Notes: generated by a model from the letters alone, not told the origin. DNA of 64,000 nt from Hermatobates lingyangjiaoensis (GCA_026182355.1 JAPFBL010000242.1:86001-150000), one strand, 5' to 3'; shown: positions 46,993 to 59,947, counted from the first letter of the stretch. Program-made: numbers and translations.

Positions 46993-47058
46993 AGAGCGAA
47001 GAGTCCAGCAGGAAGGCAAGGCGGCAACTCCTTGCCTTCCTGCGGGACTCTTCGCTCT

Positions 47059-47100
47059 TCACACCTCCTGATGACGACGATGGTCGAAATATCGATGTGA
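47059..47100 (+). ncRNA. Hammerhead motif, family C copy 2, right arm
   Basis: TCACA 47059-47063 pairs with TGTGA 47096-47100; core 47068-47074; stem II GAC-GATG-GTC; GAA 47086-47088; ATAT; C 47093. Relative to the 12.9-kb copy, the stem I pair G-C has become A-T on both strands of the stem at once. Confidence 0.75.
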
Positions 47101-47408
47101 GTTATGTCTGTGTCTTTATGTGTGTTTCCTTCGTTTTGAATTTATTTTATTTAAAAAAGTCCGCTGGACCGTTTCTTTTAATTGTATATATATATATATG
47201 TATGTGTGTTACATTGATATATCAACATTATATTGATATATAATATGTTAGAAGTATTGGCCGTAAAATAGAAACAAAATTAATATTTATCAGAGGTCGG
47301 TCAGTTCATTAAAGAACTGATGAAATAATTGGTAAACTTTAATTATATCTATATATATATATATATACATACTTTTTCATAAGAAATACGTTCCAAAACA
47401 GATAAATA

Positions 47409-47565
47409 TAGTTCAATGTACAAAAAAAAACGCATAGAGAAATTAAAAGCACATAATTACAGTCTCTAATTATTGGTTTGAACTGTCTTCAGAAGAGATA
47501 AGAGAGGGAAACCAAGCGCACTGGTTCAGAGATGGTTGGAGAACAACCTCTCCAACCTTTCGTTT
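47409..47565 (-). mobile_element. HHR family D copy 2, one arm
   Basis: Matches the left arm of 13085-13220 (AGTTCAATGTACAAA, TACAGTCTCTAATTATTGG, GAGGGAAACCAAGCGCACTG). The hammerhead at 47463-47495 lost GAA (TAT on plus strand in place of TTC). The arm ends at CTCTCCAACC with no right partner. Confidence 0.65.
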
Positions 47566-50500
47566 CTTCAACATGATATTGATTTTTTCACTTTTTCAAA
47601 ATGACATAATAATTAATATCGTTGAAATTGCATAACATAATATAAGTAATATTCTTTCTATCATCTCATATGTAGAAGATATAAAAAGGTAAATGTGAAA
47701 GAAATAAATCAAAGCATGGGGTTCTATTCAAGAAAAAATAACTGAATAAAAGGTTCCACCTAAATTACGCACATACATATATGTGTGTTTGTATGAATAT
47801 TTGTGTGTATGTCCTTTGTTCTCTCTCTCTAATAGTTTCATTTTGCAAATTACTTCTCTGTCTCCCATTTTCTGTCTATTTCTATTTCCTTCTTTGTGTA
47901 TGTGTGTTTGTTGTATTTATGTTTTTGTTTATGGATATATACCTGGCTTTTTTTTTATGAACAATATCCGTAATTTTACCAATTTGATAAATCATCATTC
48001 ACTTCTCAGTCAAAGTATTCGGTTTTTATAAAAGTAAGTACATTATATAAATTCTTTCTGTATATTACGGTAGAATCAGATTAATTTTGTGTTGATGTGT
48101 TGTTCATATAAAGGGAAAATGATACATATAAGAGACATAATATATATCATGACTAGTATTCAAGCTCTTATTAATTTTAACATTTGTTTGAAAGACAAAT
48201 ACATTGACAAGATCGATAACTGAATTTTGTCTTTATCTTTATTGTTGAATTACTCATTTTCTTGTTCTTACTATTCTTTCAACAGGGATCATTAAATTAA
48301 GTTTAGTTATTTTGTACTTTTTCGGCAAATCACTCCCTTAATTTTTTTCTGTATTCATGGTAACATCTACTGCAACATGATACTTGTATATTCTTTTCTC
48401 TATTCAAAATTTTAATGATCTTCTTGAGAGAGGAACAAAGCAATGCAATTATAGCAAATGGAAATTTGAGATAGACTCTTCTTCTGAAATCCTTCAAAAT
48501 TCCTCTTCTTTTCCTTTCAGAAATTTAGCCTTTTTTTTTTTTGATACTTTGTATCATATTCTCATGTGGTTCTATTTCCTGTGGTGCATTGTTGTGATAA
48601 CCAGTAATTACTTTTCTCAAGCTTTAGTGTTATCAAAAAAGGTATTTTTATCCTCATCAAGAGCTGTACATCTGGTAATATAATTTGTTACGGAGTACAC
48701 AAGTACATTGATTAGACAGTGTTTGTTGATCAAACACCCAATACACGCTGGAAATCCACACAAAATATATAGTTGATTTATTTTTGCCATTGCAGTATTA
48801 AATTATACCATTTGATATGCACAATAATTCATTCAAATACCATGAAATATATTTAGACTTAATAGTTATAAAATTTTCTAATTGAATCAACAAATCTTAA
48901 AGTACTGTAGATTATCCTACGGTACTTTTTTACATTACGCCTAGTTGAGGTTTCTGTGCTTATATCTAAATTATTTGTTGCAAGTCTAGAATTACAGGAT
49001 TTTTCTTTGTTCCGTATTAAATTATGTAAATTTTGCACAAGGTTTCAATGCTCATGGGTTTGCCCTTTAGGATAAAAAAAAAACCTAAAATTGTAAAACG
49101 TTGTAGAGTCTTCCTTTTTAATTTTAAAACAATAGCGTCTGATTTGAATAATATAATTTCCACAACAAATATTCAAATAATTCCATTAAAAGTTTTTATT
49201 TTTGAGCATACTTCTATTAAGATAAAATTTTTCTGACTTTTATGTTAAGAGTAATGGAAACTGACTTTTTTGTTATTTAGAAATTCTGGAAAAATTTTCC
49301 AACGCTTCTTTCAGTTTTATACTAAATTAAAAATTTTAATTCTTTAAACTTTGAAGTTTTGACAAATAACTTAGTACAAAATTTTGGGCATTGGCATATC
49401 TGTTGCAACTTTAATCCCATAGTGTAGTTGTAACAAATATTGGCAGACCTGAACAGGTCAAATTCACTGTTGTTTGGAATGAGCGAACTTAAATCAACTT
49501 GGTAGCATAATTTTTGTACAGCCTGCTAGTACCACTGGTGCTTGAGGGACTAGGCAGCTAAATAGTTGATTTCTTTTTTCCATAAAAATGCTGAAAACCA
49601 AGGCAACAAGCACGCTGCAATATCAATCTTCCCATAATTGGCGGAGCCCAATGACCTACATCTTGGAGGGTTATCCAACCAATTAGGTTGATTCCTCCAC
49701 GTGCACTTCCATCTTGTGAACTTCTGTTTCCATGAAAAAAAATTGTCCCTATTCATTATTGTAGGTGGATTGACCTCTATTATTAAGAAGAGGCAAGTAT
49801 GTGGTATAAATTGGCAATTCCTCACAGAGGCGTTCTTCAGGAAAAAGGATAGCTTGCTTTTGAATGTCATTCGTGTTTCTTGATTTGTTGTCAAGAAACA
49901 CCATAACACCAAGAAACCTGAGGTGTTCCTTTTAGCCCCATCCTTTAAGGAAGAATCCTAAATCCCCATTTAAACCCACTTTTCTTATTGAAACCCTTTT
50001 CTCTGAAGTTACCAATATATATTTGTATGGCTGACCTCCTTTCATCAACATTTCACTTTTTCTAACAACGATTCTTCTGCATCATTCTTCACCCAGATAC
50101 AATATATCTGGGTATACAATACATTGATATATACAGTATATCAATATCGGAAAATATTTTAATCGTGTCAGTTGTATTCACAATTAACAATAAAAGATCT
50201 ATACGATATCCTAAAAGTTACCAACATTTCTGCATACACAGCTCAACTCAAATTTTGTACCCCCCACCTTTTTTTGCACTGTCCGCCCGATGGACTACCA
50301 TTTCAAAATGATGTGTCCGCCCTTTGGCAAACTTCTTGAACATTATTTTGAGAAGTGTATGCGAGAGAACATAGCTGAATATTTTATTTAATAGCAAACT
50401 TGATTGATAAGCAGATTCTCATTCAGTTTAACATCTTTAGAAATACTTTGGGAGTCTTATTCTTGACAGGAAACGTGTCATAAAGAATTTTTTTGTTATT
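47566..50500. other. AT-rich stretch with several unassigned open frames
   Basis: Frames at 48384-48683 (+, 99 codons) and 49550-49912 (-, 120 codons) are the longest. The second lies in a more balanced segment and may be a fossil, but I recognise no domain in either. Nothing else supported. Confidence 0.4.
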
Positions 50501-50740
50501 GTTTACCCGATCCCCAAGCGGGTGATAACGTCTGCCGTTCACCGCCTTTTTGTTTAATCGGTGATTCTACAAATTCTACATTCGGAGACCTACATTTTGC
50601 CTAACTCAAGTGCATTTTGAGTAGGGATTTTTTAATAAGTACTTTTCAACGTATGAGCTCGGGACTGACGTACTTAGATTTATTCCCCTCCTGCGTGAAT
50701 AAATCTAGAGCCAGGTGGGGATCAATTCCGTATCCGTGCC
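50501..50740 (-). mobile_element. tRNA-derived SINE, tail type 2, A-box end lost
   Basis: Starts with GTTTACCCGATCCCC, the complement of the tail at 39.6 kb, then TTTAATCGGTGATTCTAC, TGCATTTTGAGTAGGGA and the B-box region GCCAGGTGGGGATC. Sequence after that is unrelated to the tRNA head. Confidence 0.75.
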
Positions 50741-50750
50741 CCCACATACG

Positions 50751-51770
50751 GTATTCCGAATCTACCGTACATGCATACAAAGTCAAGGCTACCATAGAAC
50801 TTACGTAATTTTACTTATTCATATTTACATTCTTGGCATTTCTCTTTTCATTTAGCTTTTGTATGTACCATAAGTCTTTTTTATGGTACTCACGAACTAC
50901 TCACAAACATACGCACACACTCTCAACTCAGCTGCTTTGTTGCCGCTGTGACTCGCTAACACTAAAAGCATATTTTCTGTATTTTTTACAATTTTTAACA
51001 TGCCGTCGTAACTCCAAGTCGTCGTTAACCGAGCCTGTTGTTAAATGTGGACTACTTGTAATGAATAATACCGTTTGGTTTCTCATTAAAGTGAAAAAGA
51101 CATGTGACAAAAAAATAAACCTTTTCTGCCTTTTTACTCTAAAGATTGGGATCAAAGTAAATTGGAAGAAAATGATATATTTCCCAAACAAATTCAATTT
51201 CATTTGGCTATTTATATAACGCAAACGAGTGTATAAATAGAACAAATCGTCAAGGATGACACTTGATCACAGATATATAGACAGAAGAAATCATCAGACA
51301 GACACTTGATCACGGATACATAGACAGAACAAATAATCTGACAGACACTTGATTACAGATATATAGACAGAACGATTAATCAGACAGACACTTGATTTTA
51401 ATACATTTACATGAATGTATGAACAGTAAAGAACAACTAATGTCAATAAATAATTCTAAACCCTACTAATGTCAATAAACATTTTTATATGAGTAACAAT
51501 ATATAACAATATATAGAGTAACAATAAATTACTCTTTATAAATTTAATATTTCCGTTTATACTTGTAATAAAATATTAGATTCCTGCTATTAAAGAGTTA
51601 TTATAGGGACAATCATCTGTTCTGTGGTTTTAACGTAAAATGATTTATTTATGGTACTAAGTTTATAAAAAAAAGTTCATTTACTTTGCTTTTTGAGCTG
51701 GTAGCTATTTTTAGGAAAGGTAAGACAAAGAGATGCTAACCATGTGTTCTAAGTGTTTCGGTACCTTTGA
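50751..51770. other. Spacer with short tandem words
   Basis: ACAGACACTTGATCAC/GATATATAGACAGAA-type words recur three to four times at 51255-51395. The 128-codon frame at 50833-51219 (+) overlaps a 105-codon frame on the other strand; neither has a motif. Confidence 0.45.
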
Positions 51771-51802
51771 CCATACAATAACCTTTATTGTAGAAGGCCT
51801 TT

Positions 51803-51860
51803 CTGATGAATATCATCAAGTGTTCGAAATTGGTTCTGTCAAATACATTTATTTATGCGC
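51803..51860 (+). repeat. Possible decayed hammerhead-like remnant
   Basis: CTGATGA at 51803-51809 and GTTCGAAATT shortly after recall the motif of the other copies, but stem II barely pairs and no partner arm or TA tract is nearby. Confidence 0.25.
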
Positions 51861-54800
51861 ATAAACTATTTCCTTTCATACCCTTACTATTCTTCAACAG
51901 GGATTATTTACTTTTTTTAAATTGATTTTTGTTTATTATAAAGATTTTTCTATAAAAACATTAGTACCTTATCGTCATTATTCCAAAAGTTTTCTTAAGA
52001 ACTTAATACTGTTTTGTTGCGTTTTATATCAGATTTATGCGTTTAAATAAATTTATTTAAACATACTTTTTTGACGAAATTTATATACTAGTAAACGTAA
52101 CTTCTAAAGAATAAGAAATACGTAAAACAATCCAAACTATCTATAACAGTTGCTTCTTACAAACAGCTTGAGTTATATGCACTTAATGCTTCTATGTTTC
52201 TATATTAGAGAAGAGAAAATAAAAACAGAGATGATAACAGACAGCCCTTTAGTTACTATTTGTGATTAGTAGTGATATGATTACTTTGTTAGGTTTATTC
52301 TGCGTTATTTATTCATACGGGTCTTATATAAGACCCTTATAGATAAATATTATATATTTATAACAATATGAACTCATATTGGGCAGTTATTCTATTTTTT
52401 ATTATTGCTTAACATACTTTACTATTGATAAGTTCATATTGAATATAAGTAATATAAAAATTCTTCCAAAACATTTCAGATAAACAAAACAAAGTTAAGT
52501 TTTCAAAAGATCATATTAAATTACAATACACATAAAATAAAGTAATTGATAGCGGACAAGCTACTCTATGTAACTGGTTATGAGTTGTTCAATACTGAGG
52601 TATTTAAAATTAACATATTTAGCAAGAACATAAGTTTACAATGTTTCGAAGCCAAAAAGTTAACGATTTTGTTCTAGGAAAAATTTTTATTATTGTAAAT
52701 AAAAAAAAAGAAAAAAAACAAGAATAACTGACTCGTTTCAAACACTATTACAGGTAAAAATACTAATAATTTCTTTGTATTTCCCACAAATGTATTAAAA
52801 ATCAATTAGTTTAATAAGTTATAAGCATTGATATAAATTAGCTTAACTATACTATTCTGCTGATATAGTAACATAATTTAACGCATTTGGAATTCTTCAG
52901 GCATTTGATTTTTTTTTCTCTCAAACAGCATTTCAGAAATATGAAATTATTAATATTTTAACAAAAAAAAAATCATATTCTCTGTGTTTCAATGTCCTTT
53001 GTTAAATGCTCAAAACTTACCAGAGTTCTAGAATAACATATAGACCAAACAAAACTCCATTTTTCTGAATGGCTCTCATCCTATGGTTACAGGGCAAGTC
53101 TGCAATCCTTAATCTCAAAACCAGTCATATGTTTTCGGCTATAAACTAATCCCAAACCATATTTTCTAAAACATAAACCAGTTCTACCAATCTAAAAGAC
53201 AAGCAACAGCTAAATATATTCCCTTTTCGGTTTTACATATTTACTTGTCCCATATACAAAAGTCCTGAATAATTCGCTCGTTCGACTTTAAATATTAGGA
53301 AAACTATAGTTTTCTGGTTATCGTCAAACATAACACTTTAAAGAATGAAAACACTTTTAAGACCTGAAGTAATGTTTAATTTAGACTTCCAAAAAAATAT
53401 TTAAGACAATCAAAAATAATATTAAATTGTTTGTAGTCCATAAAAATTACACCACATTAGTATATGATATATATTTAACCAAATAAAAATTTATATTACT
53501 ATTATTTATTGACATATATATACAAAATATGTGATGATAATGGTATTGATTAATGGTAATAATTTTGCTGTTATTTTTGCAAATTCAATGTACTGTTGTT
53601 AAAATGACTATAGTCATTACAGTATCTCTTAGAATGAGGTAGTTATATTTGAGTTTCATACAAATTTAATTCATAAATATTTGTTTAGAATTTGCTACTG
53701 AAGTACTTATATAAAATATGGACTTGATTAAAATAAATGTTGAAAATTTTATTTTCAAACCTCTATCTGTTGGTTGGTAGAGTCAATAGTGTACAGTGGT
53801 AAAAGTGTTGATTTTTTTTTATTTAAAGTTTCTTTTTTTTTTCACACACAATAAAAAAAATTTGATAGAAGTCGGTAACGTTCGAAACAAAACCTTTTAA
53901 GCCAGTCGTGATGTTGAAACCGGTACGATATTGCCTAGACTGGAGACGTGAGGCCTGTCGACCAAACTCGACCCAGATCGGCAATTCTCGACGCCAGCCA
54001 GGCAAAACATCCCACCCACCACACCACCAAAACATTTCCTTTCATCTTTTCTTTTTAAAAGCATATCCCCCAGAATTTTTTCAAAAAAAAAAAAAAGGCT
54101 TTTATTTTGTAAAATTTTACTACACTCATGTTTTAAAAGAAATACCATTTTTTTTTCATCTGTGTACGTATAAATATCTAAAATGAGTTTATCTCTTAAA
54201 TTTTTGCATAACCAGAATACCAAAATACTATGCTAAATATCACCATCTAACTAAAGTGAGCTTTAAAGTTAAATAATTTTTCTCAGTTATTAAAGGTATG
54301 ATGTTCTAAGAAAGTCTATAATCCAGAATATTCTCATGCATGATTTTAATATAACAAATTGTCTCAATTTTATGACAAATCTTCTACTTTTTAAGATTTT
54401 TTTACTATAAAATTATATTTGGAAAATTGAAATACTAGTACTTAATTTACTAATACTTAAAAGAGAATAAATCCTACAGAAAATTACTGTTTTCTCGATT
54501 TAATCCAGATTAGCACACATCGGATGTAACCAAACGTGGTAACTTGTTTTATTCATACACTTCAGCCTTTCGATTGTATCATAATAACGTAGAATCCACG
54601 ACTTATTCCACGACTTATCTCAACAAAAGCTATAAAACATTAGCCTGGTACTCTCTCAGAGACTGATTGTTACTTGATGAAAGAAATCATCAAGTATTGG
54701 AGAGGAAATAATGAAAAAGGAAGCAACAATAACAGCAATTATTGGGGAATTGAGATACAGCAAAGAATTGGAAAGTAAGAGAAGGAGGCAGAGATTAGGA

Positions 54801-56190
54801 GAAAACGTGTAGAAGGAAAGAAGGAGAAGCATCCAGGTAAATTTATGACCACAACAACTACAGCAACCGACATCGGCTGAATAAACCATGAGTGTGATAA
54901 GCAGGCATAGTTGCTGGCTTTCACTGGGAGCGAGAAAAAGACTTAAGAAACACAGGTTCAAACTGGAAGTAGAAAAGAGAAATTTGATGGCCAGCTACCA
55001 AACTAGTGCGCAGTTCAGCAGAATTTCCACCTGCGGACACTAGCCATCATCAAGAACCTCAAAGCAGCAGCTAAGACCGTTATTGTGCCACAACAGTGAA
55101 ACAGATCAATAAGGGTGGACTGCTACCCAAACCAGTAGGTGAACAAATGGACTTTCCATCACCGTACGCCTGGTCACGCTTGCATCCCGCCAGGGTTGTG
55201 CCTTTCTTAGTTCATGTCATAAGAGAACAACCTCCCAAACATGTTAAGCCCCCCCACCACGACAAGGTGAAGGCACATCGGGGGGGTCCCACTTTTTATA
55301 CTACTCTTTACTTAACTATACACGAAAAAAAAACTTTCACAAATTTAATATATTTGAATATGTTGATGTCCCCTAAGACTCATTTAATGGCATATCAGTA
55401 ATATCTTGTGTATGTGCGTATGTGTGTGTTTATAGGTAAGCGGGAAGTTTACAGACACGAAGAAACCACACTGTTTAATACACGAAATTCATATGTAACA
55501 CACAAAATAAGCACTAATGTAAATGGGAATACTATGGTTTATGTGTAATGCTCAACATAAGAAAGTACTTTTTAAAGACAAAAATTAAGTTTAGGCAATA
55601 CTTAATTCTATTAAACTACTAATACTACGGTGTTGAAATTATGAAAATTCTATGGATCTGACAATAGCATTAACGATTGTTAAAAGAACTTCATATTCTT
55701 TCGGCAATTAGAAAGGAAAGTTCTCCAATGAAATGAACAAAGAAATACTAACTAATGATTTTGAAACATTTCGAACACAATAAAAGTTCCACCATATGAC
55801 TAATATTGATAGAATCATACTTAAAAAATAAAATCCTATAGGTGTATGAATTGAATAAAGTTTTCCTGAAACTACGGGGACAAGATGGTAATATATTGCA
55901 TTTAATATTTTGAAAAATGCTTTTCAATCGATGTATTATTAATTGCAGGAAAATGAAATTATGAAATATGTCAACACAAGTTAGTATACTGTGCAACAAA
56001 TATCTTCAAATTCTAAATGCACCAATATAGCTTCATATCAAAAAACTTAACTTGGAATAATGAATAACCTGTTGTAGTCGTCGAGTTTCTTTTGTTGAGT
56101 TAAGTTTTGCTCTGGTATACACGTGTATAGTAATAATTTATAAATTTGATTTTAAATATACAAATACATATACGAATATACCTGAATGGA
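51861..56190. other. Long AT-rich stretch with a GC-richer block
   Basis: The segment 54650-55290 is GC-richer and includes a 101-codon frame at 55096-55401 (+). A further balanced piece is at 53870-54020. I find no domain, so these are left unassigned; a decayed retroelement is the likeliest source. Confidence 0.35.
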
Positions 56191-56194
56191 CATT

Positions 56195-56480
56195 ATCAAT
56201 GATGGTTTATGCAGATTCTGCGAATAAGAGGAAGAAACACTGTTGCACCTGCTGACTGACTGTAAGGCAACTTTGCTGCACAGAGGTAGCAGTTTCGGGA
56301 CACTCAACAAAACCATAGAAAAACTTTTACCGCTGGAACCAGCAAAAACGCTGAGCTTCTTGGAAGCGTTGAAGCTAACTGCTGGGGTACTTTAGTACAG
56401 AAGAGGGGAAATACAAGAGTTTTTTTTTCAAGTCGCAGTGCTATAGTTACCCTCAAATAATAATAATAATATTGCTTTTT
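56195..56480 (+). pseudogene. I-like LINE C-terminus with zinc knuckle, ending in (TAA)n
   Basis: Frame 56195-56395 gives INDGLCRFCE, a stop, then EEETLLHLLTDC, forming a C-x2-C...H-x4-C knuckle (stop TAA at 56225-56227), followed by an LLPLEPAKTLSFLEAL segment and a stop at 56393-56395. Such a cysteine/histidine knuckle follows the RNase H or reverse transcriptase part in I-group and related LINEs. The sequence ends in AATAATAATAATAAT (about 56457-56471), the (TAA)n tail known from I elements. 5'-truncated and broken by the stop. Confidence 0.65.
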
Positions 56481-57805
56481 TTGGTAATCAGTATGGTAAT
56501 TGATATTTGGTTTGTTTCTATTAAATTTATGCAAGGCTAACCAAATATTTTTTTCATTTCAACAAATTATTATTATAGATCTTTCAATTTTGAAGTTATA
56601 TTTATCCTACTAATCATAAGAATTTTTTGAAACCTAATGTACCCAAACTTAATATTGTAGCGAGAGTACTTTAAAACTGACAAAAATAATCGATCTATTT
56701 TACATTATTTGTTAATTATCGTTCAGATGCCAAATTGTGGTATGAAAATTGTTTGCTGAATTTTGGAAAGTTTTTTGTTAAACGGAATATTTTTTTTTTT
56801 TCAGTTACTCACTCTTAATTCAAAATTTAAATTTCAGTAGATCTGAGAAGGTGGTATAGCTGGTAAGATTCTCTGAGCAGGTGAAATACCAATTGTTTTG
56901 TGGTAGATAATGGTTCTGGTTTATAATGGAAGCATTAATTAATTTCAATTATTAAATTAACTTGGAGGTTAAAACATGTTCCAATACTTTTGACGCAATC
57001 ATCATGAGTGAAATGAAATACCAACATATCGAATGTTCAAATGTCAAGATTAACCGGTCAGAAATAAACCACTTTATTGAATTTTGTCATCGAAGTAGCG
57101 ATGATACCCCGAATTCAATCAAAACAATTGACTATGGGTACTTGACCTAAACTTGTCGGATAGTAGAATTGGCTTTATATTTAATATCTTCTAATTTGTA
57201 ACCATCTTATTATAGATCTAACAAAATACTGATTACAATATAAATAATCACAAACCAGACACAGTAGTAATGTCAAATTGTTTTACAAAGATAGGAGTGT
57301 CAACTAGTTAACAATTAAAAAAATAATATTATGTCATTCAACAAGATTGAAAGGTTTTCCCTCCTTATACCTTTATTTATGTTGGTTTTCGCCTGTTTCA
57401 TTATACCTATGTTAAGTTCAAAGTACTTTGATTTGCAGCAAGCGAGTAAATATTCTTAATTTTACTGTCCAAAAAACATTATCGAAACTAATTATACAAT
57501 CTATCACATTCATCATGGTGATGAGACCTTCATAATACAAGTGCGATGGGAAAAATAAAAATGAATGTAAAAATACTTAAAACCAGGCATATTATAAACA
57601 ATATACTCCATCCTCTTCCAGAATACATAAAGGTAGGACGAAGTTTTTTCATCTTTAGTTTCAGTAATGATTACCGTAATGGACATCAAGTATTACTGAC
57701 AAAAATACTTTTTCTTTCCTAACTGCGTATTATATTCATAAAAAAATATTAAATACAAGTAATCAAAATTATTACTTGATGATAATCAAACACAAATAAA
57801 TGTTC
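56481..57805. other. AT-rich spacer
   Basis: Nothing supported. A 62-codon frame at 56962-57150 has a fairly polar composition but no motif or repeat match. Confidence 0.45.
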
Positions 57806-57806
57806 T

Positions 57807-58012
57807 GACCTAAAATGGATAAAAAAACAAAAGTATCCACACAAATGAAGTTTTATTCAACGCGTTTCAAACACTTTGTGTTCAACCAACCCGTCAGCAC
57901 GATATCCTTGGTGTCTTCCTGATGTTGAACACAAAGTGTTCGAAACGCGTTGAATAAAACTTCATTTGTGTGGAGACTTTTGTTTTTTTATCCATTTTAC
58001 CTCAGAATGAGT
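57807..58012. mobile_element. HHR palindrome, family A copy 3
   Basis: Arms start GACCTAAAATGGATAAAAA and end TATCCATTTTACCTC; both contain ACAAATGAAGTTTTATTCAA or its complement. The centre (57875-57915) is asymmetric. The common family A tail AATGAGTAAATACCACACAA follows at 58006-58025. Left arm lacks the hammerhead 5' half. Confidence 0.65.
57916..57954 (+). ncRNA. Hammerhead-like motif, family A copy 3
   Basis: TTC, core CTGATGT 57919-57925 (last A changed to T), stem II GAACAC/GTGTTC with AAA loop, GAA 57942-57944, stem III ACGCGT 57945-57950, T, then GAA pairing with TTC. The core change probably inactivates it. Confidence 0.5.
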
Positions 58013-58137
58013 AAATACCACACAATTACGGATTGCACAACTAATGATTTACAAATAAATGTATTAATTTATGAAATCCTTTTTTTTTTTTAGTCGAAAT
58101 TGTTGTTTTTTTTTTTCATAAAACTTATAGATTGATA

Positions 58138-58460
58138 GGGGGCCAAGTCGGCTCAGTGGTTAAAGTACTCGCCTTTGTGCTGGTAGTCAGAGGTTCGATA
58201 CTCACCTGGCTCTCGATTTATTCACGCGGGAGGTGAATAAAGCTGAGTACATCCTCCCTCAGAGAAGATGTTAAGTCATCGATCCCGAGCCTGTATGATG
58301 TCATGTACTCGTTAAAGATGTCTACTCAAAATGCACTTGAGTTAGGCAAAATGTAAGACTCCCAATGTAGAATCTGTAGAATCACCGACCAAACAAAAAG
58401 GTCGTAAACGGCTGACATTTTTGTCTCGCTAGGGCATTTAAACAATAAATAAATAAAAAA
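58138..58460 (+). mobile_element. tRNA-derived SINE, tail type 2, full length
   Basis: Flanked by 12-bp direct repeats TATAGATTGATA (58126-58137 and 58461-58472). A box CGGCTCAGTGG at 58149-58159, B box GGTTCGATACT at 58192-58202, body with TTCACGCGGGAGGTGAATAA, then type 2 tail (GTAGAATCTGTAGAATCACC) and an A-rich end with AATAAATAAATA. Confidence 0.9.
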
Positions 58461-58472
58461 TATAGATTGATA

Positions 58473-59379
58473 ATATATGAAATATCCCATGTTGTATCTC
58501 TTCCATTTCTACATTTGTATCCATTAGTCATACTTTACGAGTATAATAAGCAAGTCTATGATATTCTGTACTCTAAATAGATTTGAATGAAACTAAAAAT
58601 ATGATATATTCATTTACAAAATAATTATGATAGTAATTTGTAATAGAAATTTATATATTCATTTAATGTTTAATTCAGACTATTTTTCCATTAAGATTAT
58701 AGATCCGTTACGGGAATAATGTATGGAGCACAAAGCATTAAGTGACTAATTCCTGTGGGTTTTGCCAAGGCACGGTGGTTAACCCTTGACTTTCCTCGAC
58801 CCTATATCTCTCACGGGCCAGCACTTCTATTTCTTAGTATATTATTATATTAAAATAAAGTAGAGTCTAGATATTCAATTATTGAAAGAAATAACATTTG
58901 TTTAGCTATTCAATACACGAATAATTTATTGCTGAATATCATGACTTATTGAATTTTAAAAAGAATTATGTATTATGTAACATATGCAAAGGAACATACT
59001 CACTAGCTGAAATTTTCGGTAAATCTGCCTCTCTTTCTTTTTTCTCCTGAAGACAGATTTTTCAAAAATTTGGATTGTCTGTTTTTTACTCTTTTCGATT
59101 TCTTCACATTTGTTTTAACATTTTTTGAAAAACCCTCTCATTTATTACACAAGCTTTTGATTACGCGTTTTCATGGTACTCACTGTGTTTTATTCCTTGA
59201 ATTTCTTTTCTTACTTTATGCCCTATTAATAATATATTTCTGGAAGAAACTTCCACATTTTCCTTTTGAATATGCATTATTAATGACAAACTCTTTGAGT
59301 TTTAAATAACCTGAAAAATAAATATTTTTTTGAAGAAAGCTTAATTTTCATGCTTATTAAGACTTGTATGGACAAGTTT
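58473..59379. other. AT-rich spacer with a possible small HHR palindrome
   Basis: At 59012-59076, AAATTTTCGGTAAATCTG and CTGAAGACAGATTTTTCAAA face each other, resembling a decayed hammerhead pair (GAA lost on the right). The remainder has no supported feature; 58750-58810 is a GC-richer patch. Confidence 0.35.
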
Positions 59380-59650
59380 AGACTTGAGATATCTTACACT
59401 TAACAAAGTACTGCTGCAATAATGGTGTAATCTTTTTTCCAACCTTTATGTTAAATATTACATCAAACCAGTGGATTTAGTTGGATATTCTATTCCCATT
59501 TTTCACTTAACAGTGTTGTTTAGATGTTGACATATGTATATTATTGAAAATCATACCAAACATAGGTAATATCTGTTGTTTAACTGGGTCTCATTTTTCT
59601 TAAATAGCACATTGGTTTCTTCGTCAACACAGAAGTGTATACATCCTATA

Positions 59651-59689
59651 GTCGACATGTTTCGAATGATCTCCATTCATCTTCAAGAC
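59651..59689 (-). ncRNA. Hammerhead-like motif, family H, left arm
   Basis: Minus strand: GTC/GAC stem I, core TTGAAGA (C3 changed to T; complement 59680-59686), stem II GAATG/CATTC, GAA, stem III ACATGT (59655-59660), cleavage base C. Only C3 departs from consensus. Confidence 0.5.
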
Positions 59690-59947
59690 ATATATAAATT
59701 TTTTGGTGTTTTTTTTTTATATAAACAAACACTCACGATAATATTTAGAAATAAGACGTTTATGATTTATAAAAAGAATATTCAAATTCTATCCTGACTG
59801 ACTGTTTTATTCAGTTAACCAAACCAGCAAAGTCACTAATCCCTCGGTATTGATAAACAAGTTATCTTGAACTAAAGAAAAACAACCCTCTTTGTTTTCA
59901 CTTTGTTTATATAAACAAAAAAAAGAATCACCCAAAAAGTTATGTAT

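Larger units (their letters stand above)
46902..47150. mobile_element. HHR palindrome, family C copy 2 (PLE terminal segments head to head)
   Basis: Arms 46902-47021 and 47030-47150 around an 8-bp centre. Each arm is the terminal approximately 120 bp of the PLE at 12 kb (GGGACTCTTCGCTCTTC, hammerhead, GTGTTTCCTTCG), inverted relative to the other. Frames read through it in mirrored fashion on both strands and are not genes. Confidence 0.8.

Noticed and set aside
46722..47243. Frames with near-identical peptides on opposite strands
   Set aside because: They read the same sequence twice because the locus is a palindrome of PLE ends; no domain present.
48384..48683. 99-codon frame containing NYSKWKFEI, faintly like a copia-type Gag segment
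   Set aside because: The resemblance is a few residues only, the rest is low-complexity, and no neighbouring LTR or retroviral-type domain was found.
49550..49912. 120-codon minus-strand frame
   Set aside because: No recognised motif and an overlapping plus-strand frame of similar quality; could be a fossil but cannot be supported.
50833..51245. 128- and 105-codon frames on opposite strands
   Set aside because: Composition follows the AT-rich background, with no motif and no repeat match.
51803..51860. Full hammerhead call at a solo CTGATGA
   Set aside because: Stem II does not pair convincingly and no companion arm exists, so it was kept only as a low-confidence remnant.
54656..54961. 101-codon minus-strand frame rich in Cys, Leu and Ser
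   Set aside because: The amino-acid bias comes from a purine-rich plus strand; no domain seen.
55096..55401. 101-codon frame in a GC-richer block
   Set aside because: Looks more protein-like at its start but then runs into A-rich sequence, with no recognised family.
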